Positions 10,086 through 18,991 of a stretch of DNA of 64,000 nucleotides are shown here, piece by piece; position 1 is the first letter of the stretch, and every line of letters starts with the position of its first letter. A program made the translations under genes and the position numbers. The notes under the pieces were generated by a model. That model saw only the letters and a list, made by a program, of their open reading frames with translations, did no database searches and was not told where the DNA came from. Source of the stretch: Paraburkholderia sp. BL10I2N1. Lineage in GTDB: Bacteria > Pseudomonadota > Gammaproteobacteria > Burkholderiales > Burkholderiaceae. The stretch is taken from NCBI RefSeq assembly GCF_004361815.1, contig NZ_SNWA01000002.1, positions 1,364,001 through 1,428,000 of the forward strand, in the 5' to 3' direction.

Positions 10086-11114
10086 TCAAGCCGCCGGACG
10101 CGTCATGCCGCCACTCGCCGGCGGCGTGGCCGAACGAGCTTTGCGGATCGAGCGGCGCAGCGCGCCGCCACCCGCCAGCGCGAGCACGGTGATGATCACG
10201 ACGCCCTGCACCACATCCTGAATACCCGGCGGCAGGCCCGCGATCTGCATGGTCGTGACGACCAGCACCAGCAGCATGCTGCCGAGCAGCGTGCCGAGCG
10301 GCGTCGCCGAGCCGCCGAAGATCAGCGTGCCGCCGAGCACCACCGCGCCGAGCGATTGCAGCAGATAAGGCTGGCCCATTTCGAGGAACGCGCCGCCCAC
10401 ATAGCCGCCCAGCAACAGACCCGCCACCGCGGCCAGCACCGAGCTGGTGAAGAACGCGCTCGCGGTCACCCGCGCCGTGCGTACACCGGCGAGCCGCGCC
10501 GCGCGCACGTTCTGTCCGACCGCGGACAACATGCGGCCATACGCGGTGTATCTGAGGATCGCGCAGAATAGCGCGGTCACGCCGATCGCGACCAGCACGA
10601 TCAGCGGCATCCCGCCGATCCGGCCGGTCGCGATGAAGTGAATCGCGGGCGCGACCTTGAAGCCGGGGATCGCGCGATTGGCGAGCAGCGTCGCGGTCGC
10701 GAGGATGTAGCCGGTGGCCAGCGTCGCGATGATCGCCGGAATCCGGCATAGCACGACCAGCGCCGCGTTCACCGCGCCGACCGCGAGACCGAGTCCGAGC
10801 GTCGCCGCGACACCGGCCACGAGCCGCGCGTCGCTGCCGCCCATCACGATCAGCGCGAGATAGGCGGACAGCGTCATCACGCTCGCGATCGACAGATCGA
10901 TGTTGCCTCGCCCAGTGGTCACCACCGCCATCTGGCCGAGCGCGCACAGCGCGAGAAAGGAACTCGACACCGCGACGCCCGACAGCGAGCTGACGCTGAA
11001 ATTTCTGGTCACGACCGACAGCGTCAGCCACAGCAGCACGACGGCAAGCGCGGCCCACGCCCAACGGTTGCGCGCGGTCCAGTCCGCCAGTTGTCTCGAA
11101 GTTGAGCGCTTCAT
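10086..11114 (-). CDS. Sugar ABC transporter permease (RbsC type), transporter 2
   Basis: This 342-aa membrane protein of the ribose permease family has about nine hydrophobic segments, with TTGRGNIDLSIASV near residue 66 and GAVVLGGTLIFGGSATPLG near residue 255. The ATG at 11112-11114 overlaps the stop of the fused ATPase-permease gene (ATGA). It is the second permease of this transporter, because the upstream fusion already carries one permease domain. The channel is therefore probably a heterodimer of the two. Confidence 0.88.
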   Translation of the reverse strand: MKRSTSRQLADWTARNRWAWAALAVVLLWLTLSVVTRNFSVSSLSGVAVSSSFLALCALGQMAVVTTGRGNIDLSIASVMTLSAYLALIVMGGSDARLVAGVAATLGLGLAVGAVNAALVVLCRIPAIIATLATGYILATATLLANRAIPGFKVAPAIHFIATGRIGGMPLIVLVAIGVTALFCAILRYTAYGRMLSAVGQNVRAARLAGVRTARVTASAFFTSSVLAAVAGLLLGGYVGGAFLEMGQPYLLQSLGAVVLGGTLIFGGSATPLGTLLGSMLLVLVVTTMQIAGLPPGIQDVVQGVVIITVLALAGGGALRRSIRKARSATPPASGGMTRPAA

Positions 11115-13582
11115 TCTTCACTCCCGTTCCGGCTGACCAGCGCACGCAGCGCGAGGATCACGACCAACAGCGCACCCTGCACGGCCGCATTGAAATCGGA
11201 GCTGACGTTCAGCGTGCCGAGCAGCGCGCCAATCAGTGCGAGCGCGACCGAGCCGGCCACCACCCCGGCCGGCGAGATGCGTCCGCCCATCAGGCTGCAG
11301 CCGCCGATCACGACACCCGCGACGCCGAGCAGCGTGTAGCTCGAGCCGGCATTCACGTCGCTCGCGGTGTTGATCGCGGTGAGCGCGAGGCCCGCGGTGA
11401 CGATGAATGCGGCGGCGAGCACGTAACGCACCGCTGCATAGCGCGGCGCGGACCAGCCGGCGCGCGCCATCGCGACCGGGTTGTTGCCGAACGCGCGCAG
11501 CGTGACGCCGAGCGGCGAACGGTCGACAGTCCAGGCGGCGAGACCGGCGACGACGATCAGCACCAGCGAAGTCGGCACGCCCGGCACCTGCCACGTGAAC
11601 AGCGCCGACAGCCATGCGGGGCTCGCGCCACCCGGCGTCGGTTGCAGCGTATGGCCGATGCCCATCCAGATGAACGACGCACCGAGCGTGATCACGATGG
11701 CAGGAATCCGTCGCGCCTGGATCAGCCAGCCGAGCGCGCTGTAGGTCGCCATCGCGGCGACGAGGCTGACCACGCCGAGCGCCGGCTGGTCGAACAGGAG
11801 CGTCGCGCTCAAGACATTCACGAGCCCCGCGAACGCGCCCGCGCCGAGGTCGATCTCACTACCGCCGACCACGAACATCTGCCCGAGCGCGACCAGCACG
11901 AGCGGCAAAGCCGGGCCGAGTAGCAGATCGAGGCCGAACACACCGGCGGTGGCAGGGTTCGCGAATATCATCGCGGCGAACACGATCGCGAGACTGATGA
12001 ACGGCGCCATCTGCACGACGCGCCGGGCGAGCGCGCCGGTGCCCACGCGCGAGGTGACGGACGCCGAGGCCGTGCTGGACGGCTGCACGAACGACGCATC
12101 GACGACGGCCTGCTCGCTGATGCCGGTGCCCTCCAGTTTGCGCACCACGCGGCCGCCGGCGAACACGAGCACCCGGTCGCATTCGAGAAATTCGAGGTCT
12201 TCGGTCGAATGCCACAGCACCAGCCGGCCCGAGCGCGCGACCTCGGCGACCAGCCGGTAGAAGTCGCGCTTGGCCGCGATGTCGACGCCACGTGTCGGAT
12301 CGTCGAGCAGCACGATCGGTGCGTCGGAAACCAGCGCGCGGGCCATCAGCGCCTTCTGCTGATTGCCGCCGCTCAGATCGAGGATGCCCGATGCGAGACG
12401 GCTCGCATCCAGCCGCAACTGCGCTGCGGCGTTCGCCGCGATGTCGCGCTCGCCCGCCGGCGTGATGAGGCGAAACGGCGAGCCCGCTGCAAGACTGCCG
12501 ATCGAAATATTGGAGAGCACCGTCCACAGCGGAAACACGCCCTCGCGCTGGCGGTCGCCCGACACGAAGCTGACCGCGCCGATGCGTTCGACCTTCAGCG
12601 CATCGCGTCGCGCGGCCGCAAAAATCTGGTGCAGCACCTCTTTCTGACCGCTGCCTTCGAGACCCGCGAGCCCGACGATCTGGCCGCGCCGAAGCTCGAT
12701 CGGGTTGCTGCCGGCCGCGCCGCCGGCGAGGCGCAGGCAGACATCGGCGGTGAGACCCGTGTTGCCCTCAGCAGTCGGCGCGTCGCTCGCCTCGCTCAGC
12801 GCGGCGGCGGCTTCGCCGCCCATCAGGCGCACCAGCACCGGCACCGATGCATCGGCGACCGGGCCTTGCCATTCGAGCCGGCCATTGCGCAACAGCACCA
12901 CGCGCGTCGCCACGTCGACGATCTCGTGCAGCTTGTGGCTGATGAAAATAAACGCGAGCCCTTCGACTGCCTTCGCATGAATGTAGGCACGCAGTTGCCG
13001 GCTGCGCTCCAGTCCGAGCGACGAGGTCGGCTCGTCGAGGATTACGAGCTTCACGCCGGGCGCGGCGACGGTGCGGGCGATCTCGACCATCTGCCGCTCG
13101 CCGATCGGCAATTGTCCCGCTTCGGCGTTCACGTCGATGCCGTGGCCGGGGAACACCGCGTCGAGTGCGACGCGCGCGCGCTCACGATACACGCGGCGCC
13201 AGCCAGGCCGCGACCACGCAGCTTCCGGCGCTTCCAGATAGAAGTTTTCCGCGACCGACAGGTTCGAACACAGCGACAGCTCCTGATGCACGATGCGAAT
13301 CCCGCGCTGCTGCGCAATTCCCGCATCGTATGCGCTGCCCGCCGGCGCTTCGTCGCCGAAGTCGATCGTGCCCGAGTCGGGCGGCGTGGTGCCGCACAGC
13401 ATCCGCATCAGCGTGCTCTTGCCGGCGCCGTTGCCGCCGACCAGGCCGATCACGTCGCCGCAGGTCACCGCGAGCGAAATGTCGTCATTGGCGCGCGTCG
13501 GCCCATAAACCTTGGTCAGATTGCTGGCGCGGACGATGAGCCGCGCGCGGTTCTGCAACTGCACCGTATCCTCGCGGTTCAT
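11111..13582 (-). CDS. Fused sugar ABC transporter ATPase-permease, transporter 2
   Basis: This is an 823-aa single reading frame that joins an RbsA-type double ATPase to an RbsC-type permease. Cassette 1 has GGNGAGKST near residue 50 and LVILDEPTSSL. Cassette 2 has the degenerate GLEGSGQKE, signature LSGGNQQKALMARAL and LLDDPTRGVD. A linker near residues 500-520 leads into a permease domain with GGSEIDLGAGAFAG and VVIGGCSLMGGRISPAG. No stop or frameshift is visible at the junction, so the fusion appears genuine. GTG and ATG starts are adjacent; I chose the ATG at 13582 for its spacing from GGAGG. It follows the binding protein gene by 15 bases. Confidence 0.88.
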   Translation of the reverse strand: MNREDTVQLQNRARLIVRASNLTKVYGPTRANDDISLAVTCGDVIGLVGGNGAGKSTLMRMLCGTTPPDSGTIDFGDEAPAGSAYDAGIAQQRGIRIVHQELSLCSNLSVAENFYLEAPEAAWSRPGWRRVYRERARVALDAVFPGHGIDVNAEAGQLPIGERQMVEIARTVAAPGVKLVILDEPTSSLGLERSRQLRAYIHAKAVEGLAFIFISHKLHEIVDVATRVVLLRNGRLEWQGPVADASVPVLVRLMGGEAAAALSEASDAPTAEGNTGLTADVCLRLAGGAAGSNPIELRRGQIVGLAGLEGSGQKEVLHQIFAAARRDALKVERIGAVSFVSGDRQREGVFPLWTVLSNISIGSLAAGSPFRLITPAGERDIAANAAAQLRLDASRLASGILDLSGGNQQKALMARALVSDAPIVLLDDPTRGVDIAAKRDFYRLVAEVARSGRLVLWHSTEDLEFLECDRVLVFAGGRVVRKLEGTGISEQAVVDASFVQPSSTASASVTSRVGTGALARRVVQMAPFISLAIVFAAMIFANPATAGVFGLDLLLGPALPLVLVALGQMFVVGGSEIDLGAGAFAGLVNVLSATLLFDQPALGVVSLVAAMATYSALGWLIQARRIPAIVITLGASFIWMGIGHTLQPTPGGASPAWLSALFTWQVPGVPTSLVLIVVAGLAAWTVDRSPLGVTLRAFGNNPVAMARAGWSAPRYAAVRYVLAAAFIVTAGLALTAINTASDVNAGSSYTLLGVAGVVIGGCSLMGGRISPAGVVAGSVALALIGALLGTLNVSSDFNAAVQGALLVVILALRALVSRNGSEE

Positions 13583-13597
13583 CACACGTCCTCCGCG

Positions 13598-14626
13598 TTA
13601 CTTGCTGGCCAGCAGATTCTTGTCGACCCAGACCTGGGTGTAGGTGGGGCTGATGATCATCCCCGACGGACTGTTCACGAAGTCTTTCAGGTTGTCCTGG
13701 GTGACGGTGGCCACCGGCATGATCATCTTCTTCGGCGGCTGCGCGCCCTTCACGAGCGACAGGCCCAGGTAGAACGCCGCCGCGCCGATGCCGGGCGTCG
13801 TGTTCATCGAGATCGTCGTGTAGCCGTTCTTCTTGTTCTGCGCGTCCCACCATTTGATGAAGTCGGTGCTGCCGCCGCCTTCGATGACCGGCATTTTGTC
13901 GCGATACTGGCCGCCGTACTGCTCGAACGCCTGGGCGATGCCGAAGTCGTCACTGCCGCCCTGGCCGAGCACCGCATCGACGTGCGGCAGACTCGGCAGC
14001 ACGTTGGCGATCGCCGACTGCGCGACCGACGCGGTCGCCTGCCCGTACACGGTCGCGACGACCTTGACGTCCGGGTAGCGCTTCAGCACTTCGATCTGCG
14101 CGTTGTACATGTCGTTGTCCGGTGCTGAGCCCTTCACGCCGCGCACCTGGATCACGTTGCCCTTGCCGCCGATCTTCTTCATCACCCACTCGGCTTCCTG
14201 CTTCTTGTAGCCGGTGAAGTCGAAGTTCAACTGATAGTTGCAGGGCGCGCTCGCGACCGAGTCGAACGACACGACCTTGATACCGGCCTGACAGGCCTTC
14301 TGGATCATGCCGTTCATCGCGGTCTCGGAGGCCGCATCGACGGCGATCGCATCGACCTTCTTGAGGATCAGTTCGGCGATCTGACTGTTCTGCTGCGCGA
14401 CCGAGCCGTCACCGTTGACGACGATGTAGTCGGCGATCTTGCCTTCCTGTTTCGCCTGCTTCGCGGCCGCGTCGAACGAGTCGACCATCTGATGCCGCCA
14501 GGTGTTGCCGTAGTAGGCATTGGCCAGCGCGATCACCGGTTTGTCCGGTGACGCGACGGCGTTCGGCGCGAGCGTTGACACAAGCGCGAGAGCGCCGAGC
14601 GAGGCGGCGAGCGTTCTGAGTTGCAT
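13598..14626 (-). CDS. Sugar ABC transporter substrate-binding protein, transporter 2
   Basis: This 342-aa periplasmic binding protein has a signal peptide of about 25 residues ending APNAVAS. The type I periplasmic-binding fold carries NGDGSVAQQNSQIAELILKK and VDAIAVDAASETAMNGMI in the first lobe and GGSTDFIKWWDAQNK in the second. An AGGAGA ribosome site precedes the ATG. It is the first gene of the minus-strand transporter 2 operon, divergent from a LysR gene across an intergenic region that contains a perfect dyad. The bound sugar is unknown; neighbours suggest apiose, apionate or another branched or acidic sugar. Confidence 0.88.
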   Translation of the reverse strand: MQLRTLAASLGALALVSTLAPNAVASPDKPVIALANAYYGNTWRHQMVDSFDAAAKQAKQEGKIADYIVVNGDGSVAQQNSQIAELILKKVDAIAVDAASETAMNGMIQKACQAGIKVVSFDSVASAPCNYQLNFDFTGYKKQEAEWVMKKIGGKGNVIQVRGVKGSAPDNDMYNAQIEVLKRYPDVKVVATVYGQATASVAQSAIANVLPSLPHVDAVLGQGGSDDFGIAQAFEQYGGQYRDKMPVIEGGGSTDFIKWWDAQNKKNGYTTISMNTTPGIGAAAFYLGLSLVKGAQPPKKMIMPVATVTQDNLKDFVNSPSGMIISPTYTQVWVDKNLLASK

Positions 14627-14682
14627 GTCTGTCTCCTGATTTTCGACCCGTCGCCGATGCCCGGCGAGGACTGTTCGAATGT

Positions 14683-14709
14683 GTGCATTCGTCTTGTTTG
14701 TGAATGCAC
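14683..14709. promoter_or_regulatory. Perfect 8+8 dyad in LysR/transporter intergenic region, candidate operator
   Basis: GTGCATTC at 14683-14690 and GAATGCAC at 14702-14709 are exact inverse complements separated by 11 bases. This is the size and symmetry of a LysR-type binding box. It lies between the divergent LysR gene (ATG 14842) and transporter 2 operon (ATG 14626), so binding there could control both. Confidence 0.55.
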
Positions 14710-14841
14710 TTTAGTCACGCGAGAACGGCGGGACAATCGATTTGTTCTCGGCCAGCTGTGAGAAAATCTCATACGAGACAGAGAGAACCCGTACAAGGTT
14801 CCGTGCCGACAGAGCTTCCCTCCACGGACAAGGAGACATTC

Positions 14842-15795
14842 ATGCACACCCCGCGCCCCTCCCTGAACGCGTTGCGCGCGTTCGAAGCCGTTGCCCGGTT
14901 GCGCAGCATGACGCTCGCCGCGCACGAGTTGTGCGTGACGCACGGCGCGATCAGCCGGCAGATCAAAACGCTGGAGGAAACGCTCGGCCTCACGCTGATC
15001 GTGCGCTCCGCCCAGGCATCCGATCCGACGCCCGAAGGCGCGCGCCTCGCCGAGGGGCTGAGCGCCGCGTTCAATCTGATCGATGCGAGCATCGAGCAGT
15101 TGAAGCCCGAACCGCTGACGCTGTCGTGCTCGGCGTCGGTGATGATGTACTGGTTGATTCCGCGCATTGCGGGCTTTCATCAGCGTTATCCGCAGACGGA
15201 ATTGCAGTTCAACATGAACTACGACCAGATCGATTTCGTGCGTGACAAGATCAGCGTGGCGATCCGCGCGAACACGATCGAACCACCCAAAGACGCGCTC
15301 ACGCGTCAACTGATGGACGAATGGATTGGCCCGGTCTGCTCGCCCGCGTATGCGAAGGAGCACGGCCTCGCGACGCCACGCGATCTGGAACGCGCCGCGC
15401 TGCTGTCGACCAGAACGCGCCCCGAAGCGTGGTCCGACTGGTTTAGCGCGACCGGACTCGACGCGGTGCCGCAGGAATCGGCCGGCGCCTACGAGCACTT
15501 TTATCTGCTGATTCAGGCGGCCGTGTGCGGCCTGGGCATCGCGCTCGTGCCGCAGATGCTGGTGATGAACGACCTGATCTCTGGCAAGTTGTGCGCGCCG
15601 TTCGGCTTCGTGCGCGGGCCGCGTCAGCTGGTGCTATGGGTCGCGCCACATTTGCGCGCGCATGCGGAGGTCAAGCAGTTGGAGCAATGGCTCACTGCGG
15701 AGATGAACGAAAGTCTGAAAGAGATGATCGCGTTTCTGGCGACGACGGACATCGCTGACGCGCCAGGCGCCGCGCACTTGCACGCGCCAGGTTGA
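14842..15795 (+). CDS. LysR-family transcriptional regulator (GcvA-like)
   Basis: This 317-aa regulator has an N-terminal winged helix-turn-helix (LNALRAFEAVARLRSMTLAA to GAISRQIKTLEE, residues about 8-50) and a periplasmic-binding-like effector domain. I took the ATG at 14842 because it follows an AAGGAG site and starts exactly at the family's usual N terminus; upstream in-frame codons are non-conserved. It is divergent from the sugar transporter 2 operon and probably controls it in response to a sugar-derived ligand. It ends 22 bases before the 3' end of the GntR-type gene on the other strand. Confidence 0.88.
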   Translation: MHTPRPSLNALRAFEAVARLRSMTLAAHELCVTHGAISRQIKTLEETLGLTLIVRSAQASDPTPEGARLAEGLSAAFNLIDASIEQLKPEPLTLSCSASVMMYWLIPRIAGFHQRYPQTELQFNMNYDQIDFVRDKISVAIRANTIEPPKDALTRQLMDEWIGPVCSPAYAKEHGLATPRDLERAALLSTRTRPEAWSDWFSATGLDAVPQESAGAYEHFYLLIQAAVCGLGIALVPQMLVMNDLISGKLCAPFGFVRGPRQLVLWVAPHLRAHAEVKQLEQWLTAEMNESLKEMIAFLATTDIADAPGAAHLHAPG

Positions 15796-15816
15796 GCGTC
15801 GGATGAGCGCGCCGCG

Positions 15817-16524
15817 TTACGACAGGATCCGCTTGCCGTACAACGCGTTCGCGCGGCTCAGATGGACGTGCATCGCCTGCGCGGCGGCATCGCCGTCATG
15901 GCTTGCGATGGCCTCGACGATGCGTTCGTGCTCCGCGAGTGTCAGTTGCTCGGCGCCGGGCGCACGCACCATCGGCCGATAGTATTCGGCGGCCCAGCGA
16001 AAAATCGATTCGACGATGGACGGATAGATCGGATTGCCGGCAATCGACGCGATCTCACGATGAAACGCCATATCGCACTCGACAAACGCATCGCGGTCCG
16101 CGAGCGCCGCGCGTTGTTCCTGCACCTTCGCGCGCAGGCGTTCGATATCGGCGTCGCTTGCGCACTCGGCGGCCATCCTGGCGGTGCCGGTTTCGAGAAA
16201 GAGCCGCGCTGATTTCAAGTGATCGAGCATGTCCGGCTGCGTGCGCAGCAGATGCATCGTACCGACCGCGATCTGCGCAATCAGGCTCTGCGCGGTGGGC
16301 ACGACGACCCGCGCGCGCTCGCCATGCGCGATTTCGACGATGCCCGCGCGCTCGAGCGTTTGCAGCGCCTCGCGGATAGCCGGCCGGCCCACGCCGTAGG
16401 TTTCCATCAGTTCGCGCTCCGATGGCAGTTGCTCGCCGGGCGCGACCTGGCCCGACTGGATGCGCTGCATCAGCCGGTCCAGCACCTCCTGATATAGCTT
16501 GCGCCGCTGAATCGTTTCGGCCAT
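15817..16524 (-). CDS. GntR/FCD-family transcriptional regulator
   Basis: This 235-aa FadR-subfamily repressor has a winged helix (GEQLPSERELMETYGVGRPAIREAL, residues about 31-55) and a helical FCD ligand domain with metal-ligand candidates in ECDMAFHREIA near residue 146 and the His residues of LAEHERIVEAI and HVHLSRA. Such regulators commonly sense sugar acids or other carboxylates. It follows the DUF1537 kinase gene on the same strand by about 40 bases, so it is probably the local repressor of the kinase, oxidoisomerase and MFS genes. Confidence 0.87.
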   Translation of the reverse strand: MAETIQRRKLYQEVLDRLMQRIQSGQVAPGEQLPSERELMETYGVGRPAIREALQTLERAGIVEIAHGERARVVVPTAQSLIAQIAVGTMHLLRTQPDMLDHLKSARLFLETGTARMAAECASDADIERLRAKVQEQRAALADRDAFVECDMAFHREIASIAGNPIYPSIVESIFRWAAEYYRPMVRAPGAEQLTLAEHERIVEAIASHDGDAAAQAMHVHLSRANALYGKRILS

Positions 16525-16566
16525 TCCTGTTGCTCGCGTCGATGACTCGCGTCGAAGAAACCAGCA

Positions 16567-17949
16567 TTATTCCAGAAGACGCCCCTCCCGCACCGAGCCG
16601 AAAAACGACGCCGCCCCGACCTGACCGCCCTTCAGCGCGATTTCGAGGCCATCGCGCGCAGGATCGTCCGACCATGCGCGGCACAGCGGTGAGCCGGGCG
16701 CCATGCCCGCGGCGACGCTCAACGCCGAGATGCCGAGCCGGCTCGCCACTTCGCCCGAGCTGTCGCCACCCGCCACCACCACGCGCGACACCGCTGTGCG
16801 TTCGAGTGTGCGCAGCATCACGTCGGCGAGCGCCTCACCGACGCGCCGCGCCGCTTGCGAGCGCGCGAGCGACACGCGTGCGGCGAGGTCGTCGAAGCCG
16901 AGCACGTCGGGATCGTCCGGCCCCTCCGCGCTGAACACCAGCGAACTTTGGCCGCGCGATAGTGCGTCGACGGCTACCTGCACCGCGCGCTCGACTTCGG
17001 CGTCGCGCGTGTTGGCATCCAGCGCGCGCCGCAGATCGAGCCGCTCGACGCGAAAGCCATGCTCGCGCGCCCAACGGATCTGCCCGGCCGTGACCGGCGA
17101 GCAGCTGCCGCTGACGGCGGCGATCGCATCGACGGGGCCGGCCACCGGCAGAGAGGGCGTTGCCGGCACGAGCCCGCTCGCGCGCCAGTGCGCTGCGAGC
17201 GCATACTGCAAGCCCGACGACGACGCGGTGAAGACGCCCGCGCCGCGCTCTTCCCAGACGAGTCGCCCAGCCGCGGCAAGCGACGCCTCGTCGAGCACGT
17301 CGATCAGCACGACGGCGGGATCGTCCCGCATCAGCGTGTGCAGCTTCGCGGCGGCATTGGGCGCGGCGAGCTGCACGAAGTCGATGAGCTCGATATTGCG
17401 TCGCGTCTGCCGCGCCAGATGCATGCGCAGGTCGGCTTCGTTCATCGGCGTGACCGGATGGCGCGACATGGTCGGATGACGATCGAGCCGATAACCGATG
17501 CCATCGACTGCTGCGAACAGGTTGCCGAACGCCTGATAACGCTTCAGGCGTGGCGCGCCGACGACCATCGGCGACCACCTGCCCCGCATGTGCTGAACGC
17601 CGATATCGATCGCACGGCCGATCGAGCCGGTCTCCGGCGACGAATCGAAAGTCGAGCAGACCTTGTACTGGAGGATCGGCGCGCCGAGCGCGGCGAGACT
17701 CGCAAACGCGCGCGGCAACTCATCGTCCATCCATTGCGGACCGCGCCCGCGCGACGATCCAGCGAGCCCCACGCAACGCACGCCCGGAAAGCGCGCGAGC
17801 AGCTCGGGCGTCGGTGCGTCGAGGCATAGCAGCGTCGGCACGCCGGCGGCGGTCATGGCTTCCATCGCGTCGGTCGATCCGGTGAAATCGTCGCCGTAGT
17901 AGGCGAGCAGCAGGCCGTCCGGCCAGCGGGCGTCGGTGGCTTCGCTCAT
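16567..17949 (-). CDS. oiaK: DUF1537 four-carbon acid sugar kinase family, probable 3-oxo-isoapionate kinase
   Basis: This 460-aa kinase has the N-terminal motif LAYYGDDFTGSTDAMEAM near residue 14 for substrate binding and the C-terminal nucleotide-binding motifs VVVAGGDSSGEVASRLG near residue 385 and ALKGGQVG near the end. The family phosphorylates acid sugars. In apiose catabolism OiaK makes 3-oxo-isoapionate 4-phosphate, the substrate of the RuBisCO-like enzyme encoded at 7870. The start at MSEATD is preceded by GGAG. It lies between the oxidoisomerase and the GntR gene. Other DUF1537 kinases act on threonate, erythronate or denominate different acids, so the substrate rests on context. 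Confidence 0.78.
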   Translation of the reverse strand: MSEATDARWPDGLLLAYYGDDFTGSTDAMEAMTAAGVPTLLCLDAPTPELLARFPGVRCVGLAGSSRGRGPQWMDDELPRAFASLAALGAPILQYKVCSTFDSSPETGSIGRAIDIGVQHMRGRWSPMVVGAPRLKRYQAFGNLFAAVDGIGYRLDRHPTMSRHPVTPMNEADLRMHLARQTRRNIELIDFVQLAAPNAAAKLHTLMRDDPAVVLIDVLDEASLAAAGRLVWEERGAGVFTASSSGLQYALAAHWRASGLVPATPSLPVAGPVDAIAAVSGSCSPVTAGQIRWAREHGFRVERLDLRRALDANTRDAEVERAVQVAVDALSRGQSSLVFSAEGPDDPDVLGFDDLAARVSLARSQAARRVGEALADVMLRTLERTAVSRVVVAGGDSSGEVASRLGISALSVAAGMAPGSPLCRAWSDDPARDGLEIALKGGQVGAASFFGSVREGRLLE

Positions 17950-17954
17950 ATCTT

Positions 17955-18068
17955 TTAGCACTCCAGCGCAGTGTTCAGCGCCCGATTGAGTTCGGCGTGC
18001 GCTGCGGGCGGCACGCCTTTGCTTGCCGCTCGCGCGGCGTCGCTTAATGCTTCCAGGCGTGCGGCCAC
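17955..18068 (-). CDS. Possible small ORF or displaced C-terminus of the oxidoisomerase
   Basis: A 37-codon frame (GTG start) fills most of the space between the oxidoisomerase stop and the kinase start. Its codons have the G/C-rich third positions of its neighbours and would encode an alanine-rich helical peptide ending LNRALNTALEC. There is no clear ribosome site. It is one frame off from the upstream gene, so it could equally be a C-terminal extension of that gene lost by a single-base shift. I do not recognise the peptide. Confidence 0.3.
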   Translation of the reverse strand: MAARLEALSDAARAASKGVPPAAHAELNRALNTALEC

Positions 18069-18078
18069 GCCATCGCGA

Positions 18079-18909
18079 TCACGTAATGCGGCGAATGCTC
18101 TCGGCGATCTCGGCGTGGTCGAACACGTTCTTCCAGTCATCGCGCATCAGACGCGGTTTGCCGAACTCGATCGCCTTGTTGCATGCATCGGAGAACGCGC
18201 CGGGAATTTCGTTGAAGATCACCGCGGCCAGAATGTTCATATGGCCGAGCAGGAAGTCGCGCGCGGCCTGCTCCGGCACGCCGCGTTTCACAGTTTCGTC
18301 CATCGCTTCGCGCATCACGTATAGCAGCGTCGCGCAAATCGTTTCCGACAGACCAGGTTCGAGAATCGCCATCTGATCGACGCTCAAGCGATACGCACGC
18401 AAAATCGGTGCATAGATCACCTTCGCGACTGCTTCGCCGAGATCGAATGCTTCCTCCGGGCCCTGCATCAGCGCGCTGACGACCGACTGCTTCGCGTGCG
18501 CACCACCGAAGTGATCGTGCAGCGACTTTTCGTCGGTGTCGTAGTTGAAGATGATCGGATGGCACGGATGCGCGACGAAGTACGTCAGGTCTTTGCGATC
18601 AGGCAGATGGCCGGCGAACGGTGCGGCCGCATCGAGCGTCATCACCATCGTGCCGGGGCGCAGCTTCGGCGCGATTTCATGGCTCAACCTGCCAATCAGC
18701 GTATCGGGTACCGCGAGAATCACGACATCGGCGCCGTCGAGCGCGGCATCCGCCGCGACCACGTCGATGCCGAGTTCGTCCTTCAGACGCTTCTGTCCCG
18801 CCTGTCCTGGCTCGACGTGCGCGACACGGTAGTCCGATATCAGCAGGTTACTCGACAGGCGCACGCCCATCTTTCCACCCGCGCCGAACAAGGCGATTTT
18901 CTCCTTCAT
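18079..18909 (-). CDS. apnO: Phosphogluconate dehydrogenase-like protein, probable D-apionate oxidoisomerase
   Basis: This 276-aa NAD-dependent enzyme has a Rossmann start KIALFGAGGKMGVRLSSNL (residues about 4-22), AVPDTLIG near residue 65 and the helical C-terminal domain of this family. YFVAHPCHPIIF near residues 110-121 supplies candidate active-site histidines. ApnO oxidises and isomerises D-apionate to 3-oxo-isoapionate. It stands directly upstream of the OiaK-type kinase and downstream of an MFS carrier on the same strand, which fits two consecutive steps. The alternative is a related hydroxyacid dehydrogenase from another acid-sugar route. Confidence 0.75.
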   Translation of the reverse strand: MKEKIALFGAGGKMGVRLSSNLLISDYRVAHVEPGQAGQKRLKDELGIDVVAADAALDGADVVILAVPDTLIGRLSHEIAPKLRPGTMVMTLDAAAPFAGHLPDRKDLTYFVAHPCHPIIFNYDTDEKSLHDHFGGAHAKQSVVSALMQGPEEAFDLGEAVAKVIYAPILRAYRLSVDQMAILEPGLSETICATLLYVMREAMDETVKRGVPEQAARDFLLGHMNILAAVIFNEIPGAFSDACNKAIEFGKPRLMRDDWKNVFDHAEIAESIRRIT

Positions 18910-18991
18910 TCCAACTCTCCTTCAACAGTCGATGTGAGCCGGAACGCGTGGCCCCGGGAACGTGAATCGGTGAATCATCAATGGATGACCG

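Noticed and set aside
12209..14128. Plus-strand open frame of 639 codons opposite the fused ATPase-permease and the binding protein
   Set aside because: Same reasoning: it covers two genuine genes on the other strand and its translation has shadow-frame composition.
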